Positions 19,236-28,098 are shown, numbered from the stretch's first letter. The stretch is 64,000 nucleotides of DNA from an uncultured Bacteroides sp. (GCF_963666545.1 NZ_OY762899.1:62001-126000), one strand, 5' to 3'. Notes: generated by a model from the letters alone, not told the origin. Numbers and translations are program-made.

Positions 19236-21119
19236 ATGGAACAATTGAAACATGAATGTGGTGTTGCCATGATTCGTTTACTCAAACCTCTGGAATATTA
19301 TCAGAAAAAGTACGGAACTTGGATGTATGGTTTGAACAAACTCTATCTATTGATGGAGAAACAGCATAATCGTGGGCAAGAAGGAGCTGGCTTGGCATGT
19401 GTTAAATTAGAAGCTAATCCGGGAGAGGAATATATGTTTCGTGAACGAGCTTTAGGTTCGGGAGCTATTACCGAGATCTTCGGGAATGTACAGAGTCACT
19501 TTAAAGATGTTGCATCAGATAAACTATCAGATGCCGATTATGCCAAACGTTGTCTTCCTTTTGCAGGAGAGGTTTATATGGGGCATTTAAGATACAGTAC
19601 TACTGGTAAGTCCGGTATTACATACGTACACCCTTTTCTTCGTCGCAACAATTGGAGAGCTAAGAATCTAGCTTTGTGTGGCAACTTCAACATGACCAAT
19701 GTGGATGAGATATTTTCGAAGATTACTGCAATTGGCCAGCATCCTCGTAAATATGCGGATACATATATTATGCTCGAACAAATGGGACACCGTTTGGATA
19801 GAGAAGTTGAGCGTTTGTATCGTGAATGTGAAGATGAAGGTCTGGCGGGAATGGATATAACTCATGAAATAGAGGAACGCATAGACCTTTCAAACGTTCT
19901 CAAGACTACTACAAAAGAATGGGATGGAGGATATGTTGTTTGTGGTGTCACGGGTAGTGGTGAATCTTTCGCTGTGCGAGATCCTTGGGGTATTCGTCCG
20001 GCATATTGGTATATGGATGATGAGGTTGCTGTTTTAGCTTCTGAACGTCCGGTCATCCAGACTGCTTTCAATGTATCAGCAGAGTCAATAAGAGAGCTAC
20101 AACCCGGAGAAGCCATCTTCTTAAATAAAGCAGGGAAGATGCATCTTTCTCAGATTAATAAAGCCAAAGAGATAAAGGCTTGCTCTTTTGAACGTATTTA
20201 TTTTTCTCGCGGAAGCGATGTCGAGATATATAAGGAGAGGAAAATGTTAGGGGAAAAGTTGGTTGAGCCTATTCTAAAAGCAATCAATAACGACGTTGAA
20301 CATACGGTCTTTTCTTTTATTCCTAATACTGCTGAAGTTGCGTTTTACGGTATGCTCGAGGGTTTTGACAACTACCTGAACGAGCTAAAGGTGAAACGCA
20401 TTGAAGCCTTGGGACATAATCCTACGCATGATGAGTTGGAAAACATTCTTTCGATGCGTATACGTAGTGAAAAGGTGGCAATCAAAGATATAAAGCTCCG
20501 CACATTCATTGCCGAGGGCAACAGTCGCAATGATTTGGCTGCACACGTTTACGATATCACATATGGGAGTTTGAAACCTTATGAAGATAACTTAGTGATA
20601 ATCGATGATAGCATTGTGCGAGGAACGACTTTGAAACAAAGTATCATAGGTATTCTGGATCGTTTGAATCCCAAAAAAATAGTAATTGTGTCTTCTTCTC
20701 CGCAAGTGCGTTATCCTGATTATTACGGGATTGACATGGCTCGTATGAATGAGTTCATAGCCTTTAAAGCTGCCGTCGAATTATTAAAGGAAAGAGATAT
20801 GAAAGATGTTATTGAACGTGCATATAACAAGGCTAAAGAACAAGTTGATTTTCCTAAAGATCAGATGTTGAACCATGTAAAGGAAATATATGCACCTTTT
20901 ACAGACGAAGAGATATCAGCCAAGATGGTGGAACTGCTTACTCCTAAAGGCACTAAAGCAAAAGTGGAAATTGTTTATCAGCATTTGGAAGGGCTGCATG
21001 AGGCATGTCCAAAGAATAAAGGAGATTGGTACTTTAGCGGAGACTACCCCACACCCGGAGGTGTAAAATTAGTGAATCAAGCCTTCATTAATTACATAGA
21101 ACAAGTATATCAATTTTAA
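19236..21119 (+). CDS. Amidophosphoribosyltransferase, long form (PurF-like)
   Basis: Family members transfer the glutamine amide to PRPP to give phosphoribosylamine, the first purine step. The 627-residue product is about 120-150 residues longer than usual PurF. The nucleophile is Cys8 in KHECGVAM, implying a seven-residue leader to be removed. The RYSTTGKSG block and the PRPP loop VIIDDSIVRGTT (~457-468) are present, and the C-terminus keeps SGDYPTPGG. Extra length lies mainly in the amidotransferase half and around residues ~385-440. It sits 24 nt after glmS and 34 nt before carA. A second, standard PurF elsewhere in the genome would be expected; whether this one is the main purine enzyme cannot be told here. 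Confidence 0.85.
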   Translation: MEQLKHECGVAMIRLLKPLEYYQKKYGTWMYGLNKLYLLMEKQHNRGQEGAGLACVKLEANPGEEYMFRERALGSGAITEIFGNVQSHFKDVASDKLSDADYAKRCLPFAGEVYMGHLRYSTTGKSGITYVHPFLRRNNWRAKNLALCGNFNMTNVDEIFSKITAIGQHPRKYADTYIMLEQMGHRLDREVERLYRECEDEGLAGMDITHEIEERIDLSNVLKTTTKEWDGGYVVCGVTGSGESFAVRDPWGIRPAYWYMDDEVAVLASERPVIQTAFNVSAESIRELQPGEAIFLNKAGKMHLSQINKAKEIKACSFERIYFSRGSDVEIYKERKMLGEKLVEPILKAINNDVEHTVFSFIPNTAEVAFYGMLEGFDNYLNELKVKRIEALGHNPTHDELENILSMRIRSEKVAIKDIKLRTFIAEGNSRNDLAAHVYDITYGSLKPYEDNLVIIDDSIVRGTTLKQSIIGILDRLNPKKIVIVSSSPQVRYPDYYGIDMARMNEFIAFKAAVELLKERDMKDVIERAYNKAKEQVDFPKDQMLNHVKEIYAPFTDEEISAKMVELLTPKGTKAKVEIVYQHLEGLHEACPKNKGDWYFSGDYPTPGGVKLVNQAFINYIEQVYQF

Positions 21120-21153
21120 TATTTTTAGCTACTTAGTATATAGATAGACTGCA

Positions 21154-22239
21154 ATGCAACAAAGAAATGTAACTTTAATCCTTGACGACGGGAGCCGTTT
21201 CCACGGAAAGTCGTTTGGCTATGAAAAGCCGGTGGCAGGTGAAGTGGTTTTTAATACCGCTATGACCGGTTATCCGGAGAGTTTAACTGATCCCTCTTAT
21301 GCCGGACAGTTAATGACGCTTACTTATCCGTTAGTAGGTAACTATGGAGTCCCACCCTTAACTCTGGAATCTAATGGTTTATCAACTTTCATGGAAAGTG
21401 AGAAAATTCATGCTGAAGCTATTATAGTAAGTGATTATTCTTACGAATATAGTCATTGGAATGCCAAGGAAAGCCTTGCTGAGTGGTTAAAGCGAGAACA
21501 AATTCCCGGAATTACGGGAATTGATACGCGAGAACTTACCAAAGTACTTCGAGAACATGGAGTAATGATGGGCAAGATTATTTTTGATGATGATGCTGAC
21601 AACATACCGGAAGCTACTTATAGTGGAATTAATTACGTAGATAAGGTTTCCTGTAAGGAAGTGATTCGTTATAATGAGGGTAAGGATAACAAAAAAGTAG
21701 TACTTGTAGATTGCGGAGTGAAAACGAATATCATTCGTTGCTTCCTTAAACGCAATGTAGAGGTCATCCGTGTACCGTGGGATTATGACTATTCTAATCT
21801 TCAATACGACGGTTTGTTTATTAGCAATGGTCCGGGTGATCCTGATACATGTGATGCAGCTGTGCAAAACATTCGTAAAGCAATGCAAAATCCTAAATTA
21901 CCTATTTTTGGCATTTGTATGGGCAACCAACTACTCTCTAAAGCGGGTGGAGCATCTGTTTACAAGCTGAAGTATGGTCACCGTAGTCACAATCAACCAG
22001 TGCGTATGGTCGGAACTAACCGTTGCTTCATAACGAGCCAGAACCATGGCTATGCTGTTGATAATAATACGTTGACTGATAACTGGGAACCGCTGTTCAT
22101 TAATATGAACGATGGATCGAACGAAGGTATTAAGCATAAAACCAATCCCTGGTTTTCCGCTCAGTTTCACCCCGAAGCTGCAAGTGGGCCGAAAGATACA
22201 GAGTTCTTGTTCGATGAGTTTGTTAACCTGCTAAAATAA
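21154..22239 (+). CDS. carA: Carbamoyl-phosphate synthase small subunit
   Basis: This subunit hydrolyses glutamine and channels ammonia to CarB for carbamoyl phosphate (arginine and pyrimidines). The 361-residue protein has the N-terminal CPSase domain (DGSRFHGKSFG; NTAMTGYPESLTDPSY) and a class I amidotransferase domain with the nucleophile in FGICMGNQ (~252-259) and catalytic HPEA (~338-341). It is 6 nt upstream of carB and follows the PurF-like gene after 34 nt, so glmS, purF-like, carA and carB probably form one operon of glutamine users. Confidence 0.96.
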   Translation: MQQRNVTLILDDGSRFHGKSFGYEKPVAGEVVFNTAMTGYPESLTDPSYAGQLMTLTYPLVGNYGVPPLTLESNGLSTFMESEKIHAEAIIVSDYSYEYSHWNAKESLAEWLKREQIPGITGIDTRELTKVLREHGVMMGKIIFDDDADNIPEATYSGINYVDKVSCKEVIRYNEGKDNKKVVLVDCGVKTNIIRCFLKRNVEVIRVPWDYDYSNLQYDGLFISNGPGDPDTCDAAVQNIRKAMQNPKLPIFGICMGNQLLSKAGGASVYKLKYGHRSHNQPVRMVGTNRCFITSQNHGYAVDNNTLTDNWEPLFINMNDGSNEGIKHKTNPWFSAQFHPEAASGPKDTEFLFDEFVNLLK

Positions 22240-22245
22240 CTGATA

Positions 22246-25200
22246 ATGATGATGAAAGAAGATATAAAGAAAGTACTGTTGTTAGGTTCCGGTGCTTTAA
22301 AAATTGGTGAAGCCGGTGAGTTTGATTATTCCGGTTCCCAAGCGCTCAAAGCTTTGAAAGAAGAAGGAATAGAGACAATCCTTATCAATCCTAATATCGC
22401 TACCGTGCAAACGAGCGAGGGAGTGGCCGATCAGATTTATTTCTTGCCTGTCACTCCTTATTTTGTGGAGAAAGTCATTCAGAAAGAGAAACCTCAAGGC
22501 ATTTTGCTCGCTTTTGGAGGTCAAACAGCACTCAACTGTGGTGTGGAACTATATAGAACGGGTATTCTTGAAAAGTATAACCTTGAAGTGCTTGGTACTC
22601 CCGTACAAGCTATTATCGATACTGAAGATCGTGAGTTATTCATCAATAAGTTGAATGAAATCGATGTGAAAACGATCAAGAGCGAAGCTGTAAATAATGT
22701 GATCGATGCACGTCGTGCTGCTAAAGAATTGGGTTATCCGGTTATTATTCGTGCTGCATACGCACTCGGAGGTTTAGGTTCAGGTTTTTGTGACAATGAA
22801 GATGAACTTGATCATATTGCTGAGAAAGCATTCTCCTTTTCGCCACAAATCTTGGTAGAAAAAAGTTTGAAGGGGTGGAAAGAAGTGGAGTACGAGGTTG
22901 TGCGTGACCGTTTTGACAACTGCATCACGGTTTGTAACATGGAAAACTTCGACCCGCTGGGCATTCATACCGGCGAGTCTATTGTTATAGCTCCTTCGCA
23001 AACACTTACTAATGCTGAATATCACAAACTTCGTGAATTGGCTATTCGTATCATTCGTCACATTGGCATTGTAGGAGAGTGTAATGTGCAATATGCATTC
23101 GACCCTGAATCGGAAGATTATCGTGTTATCGAGGTGAATGCTCGTTTGAGTCGCTCTTCTGCCTTGGCTTCTAAAGCGACAGGTTATCCGCTTGCTTTTG
23201 TTGCTGCCAAGTTAGGATTAGGATATGGACTTTTTGAGTTGAAGAACTCCGTTACTAAAACAACCTCAGCTTTCTTTGAACCGGCTTTGGATTATGTAGT
23301 CTGCAAGATACCTCGTTGGGACTTAGGTAAGTTTCACGGAGTGGACCGCGAACTAGGTTCTTCTATGAAATCAGTTGGAGAAGTAATGGCTATCGGCCGC
23401 ACTTTTGAGGAAGCCATACAAAAAGGACTTCGCATGATCGGTCAAGGTATGCATGGCTTTGTGGGCAACAAGGAATTGGTTATCTCAGATGTAGATAAGG
23501 CCTTGCGCGAGCCGACTGATAAACGTATTTTTGTTATTTCTAAGGCATTTCGTGCCGGATATACTGTTGATCAGGTTCATGAGCTCACTAAAATAGACAA
23601 GTGGTTCCTTCAAAAACTGATGAATATCATTGTAACATCGGGTGAGTTGCACCAGTGGGGAAACAATAATAAGCAGCTATCTATGCTTTCGGCAGAGTTG
23701 TTGCTCAAAGCTAAGCAACAAGGGTTTTCAGATTTCCAGATTGCTCGAGCTACCGGCTTTGGTGAAGATATGGAAAAGGGCATACTACTTGTACGTAACT
23801 ACCGCAAGAGCATTGGCATTGTGCCTGTTGTGAAACAAATTGATACGCTTGCTGCTGAATATCCTGCGCAGACTAATTATTTATATCTGACCTATTGCGG
23901 CACAACTAATGATGTGAATTATCTGGGTGACCATAAATCTATCGTTGTATTGGGTTCGGGAGCTTACCGAATTGGTTCATCTGTAGAATTTGACTGGTGT
24001 GGAGTGCAAGCACTGAATACCATTCGCAAAGAGGGCTTTCGCAGTGTGATGATTAATTATAATCCGGAAACGGTTTCTACCGACTATGACATGTGCGATC
24101 GTCTTTACTTTGACGAACTTACCTTTGAGCGTGTGATGGATATCCTCGAACTAGAGAATCCTCATGGAGTTATCGTGTCTACCGGAGGGCAGATACCCAA
24201 TAACCTTGCTATGCGATTGGATGAGCAAAAAGTACATATTTTGGGTACGACAGCCAAGAGCATTGACAATGCCGAAGATCGTGAAAAATTCTCTGCTATG
24301 CTAGATCGTATTGGTGTGGACCAGCCACGTTGGAGAGAGTTAACTTCTCTTGAGGATATCAATGTATTCGTTGAAGAGGTTGGATTCCCCGTGTTGGTAC
24401 GTCCGTCATACGTGCTTTCTGGTGCAGCTATGAATGTATGCTCTAATGACGAAGAGTTGGAGCGCTTCCTAAAGTTGGCTGCTAACGTAAGCAAGAAGCA
24501 TCCGGTAGTTGTGAGCCAATTCATCGAGCATGCCAAAGAGGTTGAAATGGATGCTGTAGCCAGAGAGGGAGAAATTGTAGCTTATGCTATTAGTGAGCAT
24601 ATTGAGTTTGCCGGTGTACATAGTGGAGATGCTACGATACAATTTCCTCCGCAAAAACTTTATGTTGAAACAGTACGCCGCATCAAGCGTATAAGCCGTG
24701 AGATCGCTAAAGAGCTTCATATTTCCGGACCTTTCAATATCCAGTTTCTTGCACGGGAGAATGATATCAAAGTAATAGAGTGCAATCTGCGGGCATCACG
24801 TAGCTTTCCTTTCGTAAGTAAAGTGCTGAAGATTAATTTCATCGAACTAGCTACTAAGGTAATGCTTGGCTTGCCGGTAGAAAAACCGTCGAAGAATCTT
24901 TTCGAACTCGACTATGTGGGTATCAAAGCCTCACAGTTCTCATTCAACCGCTTGCAAAAGGCCGACCCTGTATTGGGTGTTGATATGGCTTCGACAGGAG
25001 AGGTTGGTTGTATCGGTTCCGATACTTCGAGTGCGGTGTTGCAATCTATGTTGTCTGTAGGGCACCGCATACCGAAGAAAAACATATTACTTTCTACCGG
25101 TACGCCTAAGCAGAAAGCAGATATGATAGATGCTGCTCGCTTACTGTCTGAGAAAGGGTATAAATTATTTGCTACCAAGGGCACGCACAATGCGCTTCTT

Positions 25201-25479
25201 GAGAACAATATTGAAAGCACACTTGTCTATTGGCCAAGTGAAAGTGGACATCCGCAAGCGTTGGACATGCTTCATAAGAAGGAGATAGACATGGTGGTCA
25301 ATGTTCCAAAGAACCTTACTGCAGGAGAATTGGATAACGGATACAAGATTCGTCGTGCTGCTATTGACTTGAATATTCCGCTTATCACCAATGCCCGTTT
25401 AGCAAGTGCTTTCATCTTAGCGTTCTGCACTATGAGCATTGATGATATTGCAATAAAGAGCTGGGAAGAATATAAATAA
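22246..25479 (+). CDS. carB: Carbamoyl-phosphate synthase large subunit
   Basis: This synthetase makes carbamoyl phosphate from bicarbonate, ammonia and two ATP. The 1077-residue protein has two homologous ATP-grasp halves (residues ~1-400 and ~555-935) separated by an oligomerisation domain, then a C-terminal MGS-like allosteric domain (~940-1077) containing FATKGTHNALLENN. Three ATG codons in a row begin the frame; the first is used here, 6 nt after carA. A strong hairpin terminator follows 20 nt downstream and ends the glmS-purF-carA-carB run. Confidence 0.96.
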   Translation: MMMKEDIKKVLLLGSGALKIGEAGEFDYSGSQALKALKEEGIETILINPNIATVQTSEGVADQIYFLPVTPYFVEKVIQKEKPQGILLAFGGQTALNCGVELYRTGILEKYNLEVLGTPVQAIIDTEDRELFINKLNEIDVKTIKSEAVNNVIDARRAAKELGYPVIIRAAYALGGLGSGFCDNEDELDHIAEKAFSFSPQILVEKSLKGWKEVEYEVVRDRFDNCITVCNMENFDPLGIHTGESIVIAPSQTLTNAEYHKLRELAIRIIRHIGIVGECNVQYAFDPESEDYRVIEVNARLSRSSALASKATGYPLAFVAAKLGLGYGLFELKNSVTKTTSAFFEPALDYVVCKIPRWDLGKFHGVDRELGSSMKSVGEVMAIGRTFEEAIQKGLRMIGQGMHGFVGNKELVISDVDKALREPTDKRIFVISKAFRAGYTVDQVHELTKIDKWFLQKLMNIIVTSGELHQWGNNNKQLSMLSAELLLKAKQQGFSDFQIARATGFGEDMEKGILLVRNYRKSIGIVPVVKQIDTLAAEYPAQTNYLYLTYCGTTNDVNYLGDHKSIVVLGSGAYRIGSSVEFDWCGVQALNTIRKEGFRSVMINYNPETVSTDYDMCDRLYFDELTFERVMDILELENPHGVIVSTGGQIPNNLAMRLDEQKVHILGTTAKSIDNAEDREKFSAMLDRIGVDQPRWRELTSLEDINVFVEEVGFPVLVRPSYVLSGAAMNVCSNDEELERFLKLAANVSKKHPVVVSQFIEHAKEVEMDAVAREGEIVAYAISEHIEFAGVHSGDATIQFPPQKLYVETVRRIKRISREIAKELHISGPFNIQFLARENDIKVIECNLRASRSFPFVSKVLKINFIELATKVMLGLPVEKPSKNLFELDYVGIKASQFSFNRLQKADPVLGVDMASTGEVGCIGSDTSSAVLQSMLSVGHRIPKKNILLSTGTPKQKADMIDAARLLSEKGYKLFATKGTHNALLENNIESTLVYWPSESGHPQALDMLHKKEIDMVVNVPKNLTAGELDNGYKIRRAAIDLNIPLITNARLASAFILAFCTMSIDDIAIKSWEEYK

Positions 25480-25498
25480 TCATCTGGGATGATTTATC

Positions 25499-25534
25499 AA
25501 AAAAGGCTGAACTTCTGCAAGTTCAGCCTTTTTT
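25499..25534. terminator. Strong intrinsic terminator after carB
   Basis: Arms 25499-25513 and 25520-25534 are fully complementary (a 10-bp GC-containing core plus A/T flanks) around a 6-nt loop, ending in six Ts on the plus strand and six Ts on the minus strand. It can work in both directions, closing carB and the convergent Crp/Fnr gene. Confidence 0.9.
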
Positions 25535-25602
25535 GTATTGACAATAATGGGAAGCCAAAGGTTATCGCAGAGAATTTAACCACTATACATCTCACATACA
25601 GC

Positions 25603-26265
25603 TTACTTTATGAGTTGCTTTAAAATTTCCTTATTTAGAATCGTAATTTGTTTTCTGTCTGCAAGTATGAGACCGTCATCTTGCATGTGCCCCAGCTCTC
25701 TGGCCAATGAAGGACGAGATATACCGAAATAATCGGCCAGTTCCTGTTGTGAACGATCCATCAAAAAACAGCTGCTTTGTCCTGAGAGGCGCAGTAAATA
25801 CGAAGCTAACTTTTGTCGGATGGTTTTAAAAGATAGGAAGAATAGTTTGTCCGACAATGTATGAGCATAATTAGCCGAGATATTCATGTAGTTTTCCAAA
25901 AAAGTTTCGTTTCGGCGAAACAGTTTTAAGATGCTTTCTCGAGGAATAATAATTGTTTCTGTAATTTCGTTAGCCGTTACTTCTACCGGGTAATGATTGG
26001 CAGCGCCAAAAAGAAAAAGTGGTGCTATAGCACGAGGTGCAGCAATATCTTCTATTTTTATTAAACGGCCAGAATAATCAATCATTTCTCCGCGTACACT
26101 GCCTTTTGTGAGAATAATAAGTCGATTGCATACATCACCTTGGTGAGCAAGTATTTCCCCTTTATCAAATACTTTTTGACGATACATCATTCCGTCAAAG
26201 TTTTTGTGAAGTTCTGCGGCATTGATATTATGAAAAAGTGGATTCGAGAGTAATTCTTCTAGCAT
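25603..26265 (-). CDS. Crp/Fnr family transcription regulator
   Basis: This 220-residue protein has an N-terminal cyclic-nucleotide-binding-like beta-roll (residues ~25-125), a dimer helix (~125-155) and a winged helix-turn-helix (~165-210) with QQELADYFGISRPSLAREL. It lacks a cluster of four cysteines, so it is not an Fe-S Fnr. The effector is unknown. Upstream on the same strand are a histidine kinase remnant and a 29-nt palindrome whose core recurs before the phosphoesterase gene at 27949. That makes this protein a candidate regulator of that unit, by proximity only. Confidence 0.85.
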   Translation of the reverse strand: MLEELLSNPLFHNINAAELHKNFDGMMYRQKVFDKGEILAHQGDVCNRLIILTKGSVRGEMIDYSGRLIKIEDIAAPRAIAPLFLFGAANHYPVEVTANEITETIIIPRESILKLFRRNETFLENYMNISANYAHTLSDKLFFLSFKTIRQKLASYLLRLSGQSSCFLMDRSQQELADYFGISRPSLARELGHMQDDGLILADRKQITILNKEILKQLIK

Positions 26266-26276
26266 AAATTATCGTT

Positions 26277-26468
26277 TCATTTAAACTTTAACAAGAAAAC
26301 TGTCTCATTTGTTTCACTTGATATTGATTGAGCTGAAGCAGTAGGCTCAGAAAGCTGTTCGTCAATAGTCAATAATGTCTTTTGTGCAGGGAGTAGGGTG
26401 ATGCTTCCACCGGATAGTCGCATAATTTGCTTGGAAAGGCTTAAACCTATTCCATTCCCATTTTGTTT
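26277..26468 (-). pseudogene. C-terminal remnant of a sensor histidine kinase
   Basis: One minus-strand frame of about 63 codons ends in TGA at 26277-26279 and reads NGNGIGLSLSKQIMRLSGG followed by a polar tail. This is the G2 box and last helix of a HATPase_c domain. A stop codon in the same frame lies just upstream, and the rest of the kinase (about 300 or more residues) is absent, replaced by a 29-nt palindrome and the neighbouring gene. No start codon suits it. It is best read as decay after a deletion. Confidence 0.72.
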
Positions 26469-26477
26469 TCAACTCCT

Positions 26478-26506
26478 AACGATTGTCTAATTATTAGACA
26501 ATCGTT
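26478..26506. promoter_or_regulatory. Perfect palindrome with GTCTAA-N3-TTAGAC core
   Basis: Arms of 13 nt (26478-26490 and 26494-26506) are exact reverse complements around TTA. The 15-nt core differs by one central base from the site at 28011-28025. It is either an operator or a terminator for the gene ending at 26515; no T-run follows on the minus strand, which favours an operator. Confidence 0.55.
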
Positions 26507-26514
26507 TATTCTGT

Positions 26515-27165
26515 TTAGAGCAACTGAAACTTTACTCCAAATGAAAGGCTAAGATAATCTTTCGGGCGAAGATAACTGTTGGTAAATGCGCTTGCAATAT
26601 AAATATCAGATGTGCTGAGTTCATAAAAAAGAGTAACTGCTTTCGCTATGTATCTCTTGCTAGGAGCTATATTGAGCGTAAGCCTTTGCCCTAAGAAAAC
26701 ATGTGTACGTATTTTTGTGGAGAATCCGTAGTAACCTTTGGGATATCGTTCGGGTTCCTTTACCCAGAACTCATCTCCAAATATAGTATTTAAATAGAGC
26801 CCACATGCCAATGGTTCTGTGGAAAAACCTTTGCCTAAATCGATACTCCATGGCATGTAGTTTTGTTTTAGAGTCATTGTTATTTTAGAACGATCAGATG
26901 AAAATTTAGGTAGAAATCCCAAGAGTATATCTGTTTCCCATTGATTTCTTTTTCCGTAATCCCATCCGGTACCAACTGACAATAGGCCCATGTTACCCGC
27001 AAATTGGAGTTTGGTATGGGTCGGAATTAGATTTTCCCATTTCCTGCGATAATGGTGTACTCTCTTATCATAATGGCTTTCTTGGGCGCTAATAATATTA
27101 CAGAATAGTGATAACACCATTCCTATTGTGAAACTATTTTTAAAAGTAGACCACTTCATATTCAT
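26515..27165 (-). CDS. Exported, probably outer-membrane protein, unrecognised
   Basis: This 216-residue protein has a signal peptide (residues ~1-27, ending NIISAQ) and a mature part rich in alternating aromatic and polar residues. It ends LSFGVKFQLL, typical of a beta-barrel C-terminus. It resembles small uncharacterised Bacteroides outer-membrane proteins; I cannot assign a function. Its first 26 nt overlap the 3' end of the phosphoesterase lipoprotein gene, so translation of the two is coupled. A partner role at the cell surface or periplasm for that enzyme is inferred. Confidence 0.6.
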   Translation of the reverse strand: MNMKWSTFKNSFTIGMVLSLFCNIISAQESHYDKRVHHYRRKWENLIPTHTKLQFAGNMGLLSVGTGWDYGKRNQWETDILLGFLPKFSSDRSKITMTLKQNYMPWSIDLGKGFSTEPLACGLYLNTIFGDEFWVKEPERYPKGYYGFSTKIRTHVFLGQRLTLNIAPSKRYIAKAVTLFYELSTSDIYIASAFTNSYLRPKDYLSLSFGVKFQLL

Positions 27166-27949
27166 ATCCTGTTGGAGTAATAGTAAATACTAGATAATTT
27201 CGATGTTCCATACAATCACTTCCATAGTACATAATACCGTTATCAAATAAATCATCGGCACTCAATTTATGATCGTGAGCTACGGTACAGAATTGTAATC
27301 CCGGAAATTCTCTGGTATACCAGTCAAAGGCACGTGCTACGTTGTTATTAAATTCTTCGGCAAATGGACGTACGTGCATTGAAAATACGGTCTTCTGAAA
27401 TTCATCTTTTCTATTTGTTAGCTCGTTTTCAATAAAGCCAAAGTTAGGTATCGGATTTGAATAGTCATATTCAATGGCATTCGTGTTTAGGCAGATAAAC
27501 TTAACGTTTCCCGCAATAAAGGCAAAATCTGTTGCCCCGAAAACCTTCGTATATACTTCTTCACCAGTACCCAGAACATCATGATTACCGATAAGAGCAA
27601 CGTAAGGAACATTTAGCTTATTCATAATGTCCCGTTGCCATAGAAACTCATCTGTTACTCCAAAGTCGGATATGTCTCCACCATGAATCACAAAATCAAT
27701 ATCATTGCGCTTATTTACGTGTTTCACAAAATCCTCCGTTTCGTCATACCAGCGTTGAGAATCGCCCATGGCTACAAATCGGATCGTTGTTTTTTCTTTG
27801 CAATTAGCTTCTATCTTTGCAATGTTTTTGGCATTTATGCCTGTCTCACCGGTAATACGTACATCATACGGATGATAATCGATCAGTTCGCAAGAGGAGA
27901 ATAGCAACAGCGAACAGAAGGAATAGATAATAGTATTTTTCTTCTTCAT
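27140..27949 (-). CDS. Metallophosphoesterase lipoprotein
   Basis: This is a calcineurin-like phosphoesterase anchored by lipidation: signal with lipobox LFSSC (Cys20). Metal motifs are present but altered: GDSQ (~60) for the usual GDxH, GGDISD (~88-93), GNHD (~121-124), a lone His in SMHVRPF (~190) and AHDH (~226) where GHxH is usual. It would act outside the cytoplasm on a phosphoester; the substrate is unknown. The 269-residue gene has a TATCTTTG box (27974-27981) and two palindromic repeats further upstream. It overlaps the next gene by 26 nt. Confidence 0.82.
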   Translation of the reverse strand: MKKKNTIIYSFCSLLLFSSCELIDYHPYDVRITGETGINAKNIAKIEANCKEKTTIRFVAMGDSQRWYDETEDFVKHVNKRNDIDFVIHGGDISDFGVTDEFLWQRDIMNKLNVPYVALIGNHDVLGTGEEVYTKVFGATDFAFIAGNVKFICLNTNAIEYDYSNPIPNFGFIENELTNRKDEFQKTVFSMHVRPFAEEFNNNVARAFDWYTREFPGLQFCTVAHDHKLSADDLFDNGIMYYGSDCMEHRNYLVFTITPTGYEYEVVYF

Positions 27950-27973
27950 AATTCTTTTCTAGAAAACTAAATG

Positions 27974-27981
27974 CAAAGATA
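27974..27981 (-). promoter_or_regulatory. -7 promoter box of the phosphoesterase operon
   Basis: TATCTTTG on the minus strand matches TAnnTTTG, 24 nt before the start codon. The palindromes at 28011-28025 and 28035-28049 lie about 50 and 75 nt upstream of the inferred transcription start, where an activator would bind. Confidence 0.6.
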
Positions 27982-28010
27982 TAGTTTTCTTGTTGACTAA
28001 GCAATACTAT

Positions 28011-28049
28011 GTCTAAATATTAGACGGTAGTAGTATCTATTATTTAGAT
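28011..28049. promoter_or_regulatory. Double palindromic operator upstream of the phosphoesterase
   Basis: The first site (28011-28025) is GTCTAA-ATA-TTAGAC, a perfect inverted repeat. The second (28035-28049) is ATCTAT-TAT-TTAGAT with one arm mismatch. Their flanks also repeat (GACGGTAG and GATGGTAA), giving two tandem copies 24 bp apart. The first matches the 26478 palindrome core at 14 of 15 positions. Confidence 0.55.
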
Positions 28050-28098
28050 GGTAACGCACTCTCAGCATGATGCAGGCTTTGCACATCGAACCGTCTAT

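Noticed and set aside
21487-21888. 133-codon minus-strand frame inside carA
   Set aside because: It is antisense to the conserved CarA domains and has no start context or domain.
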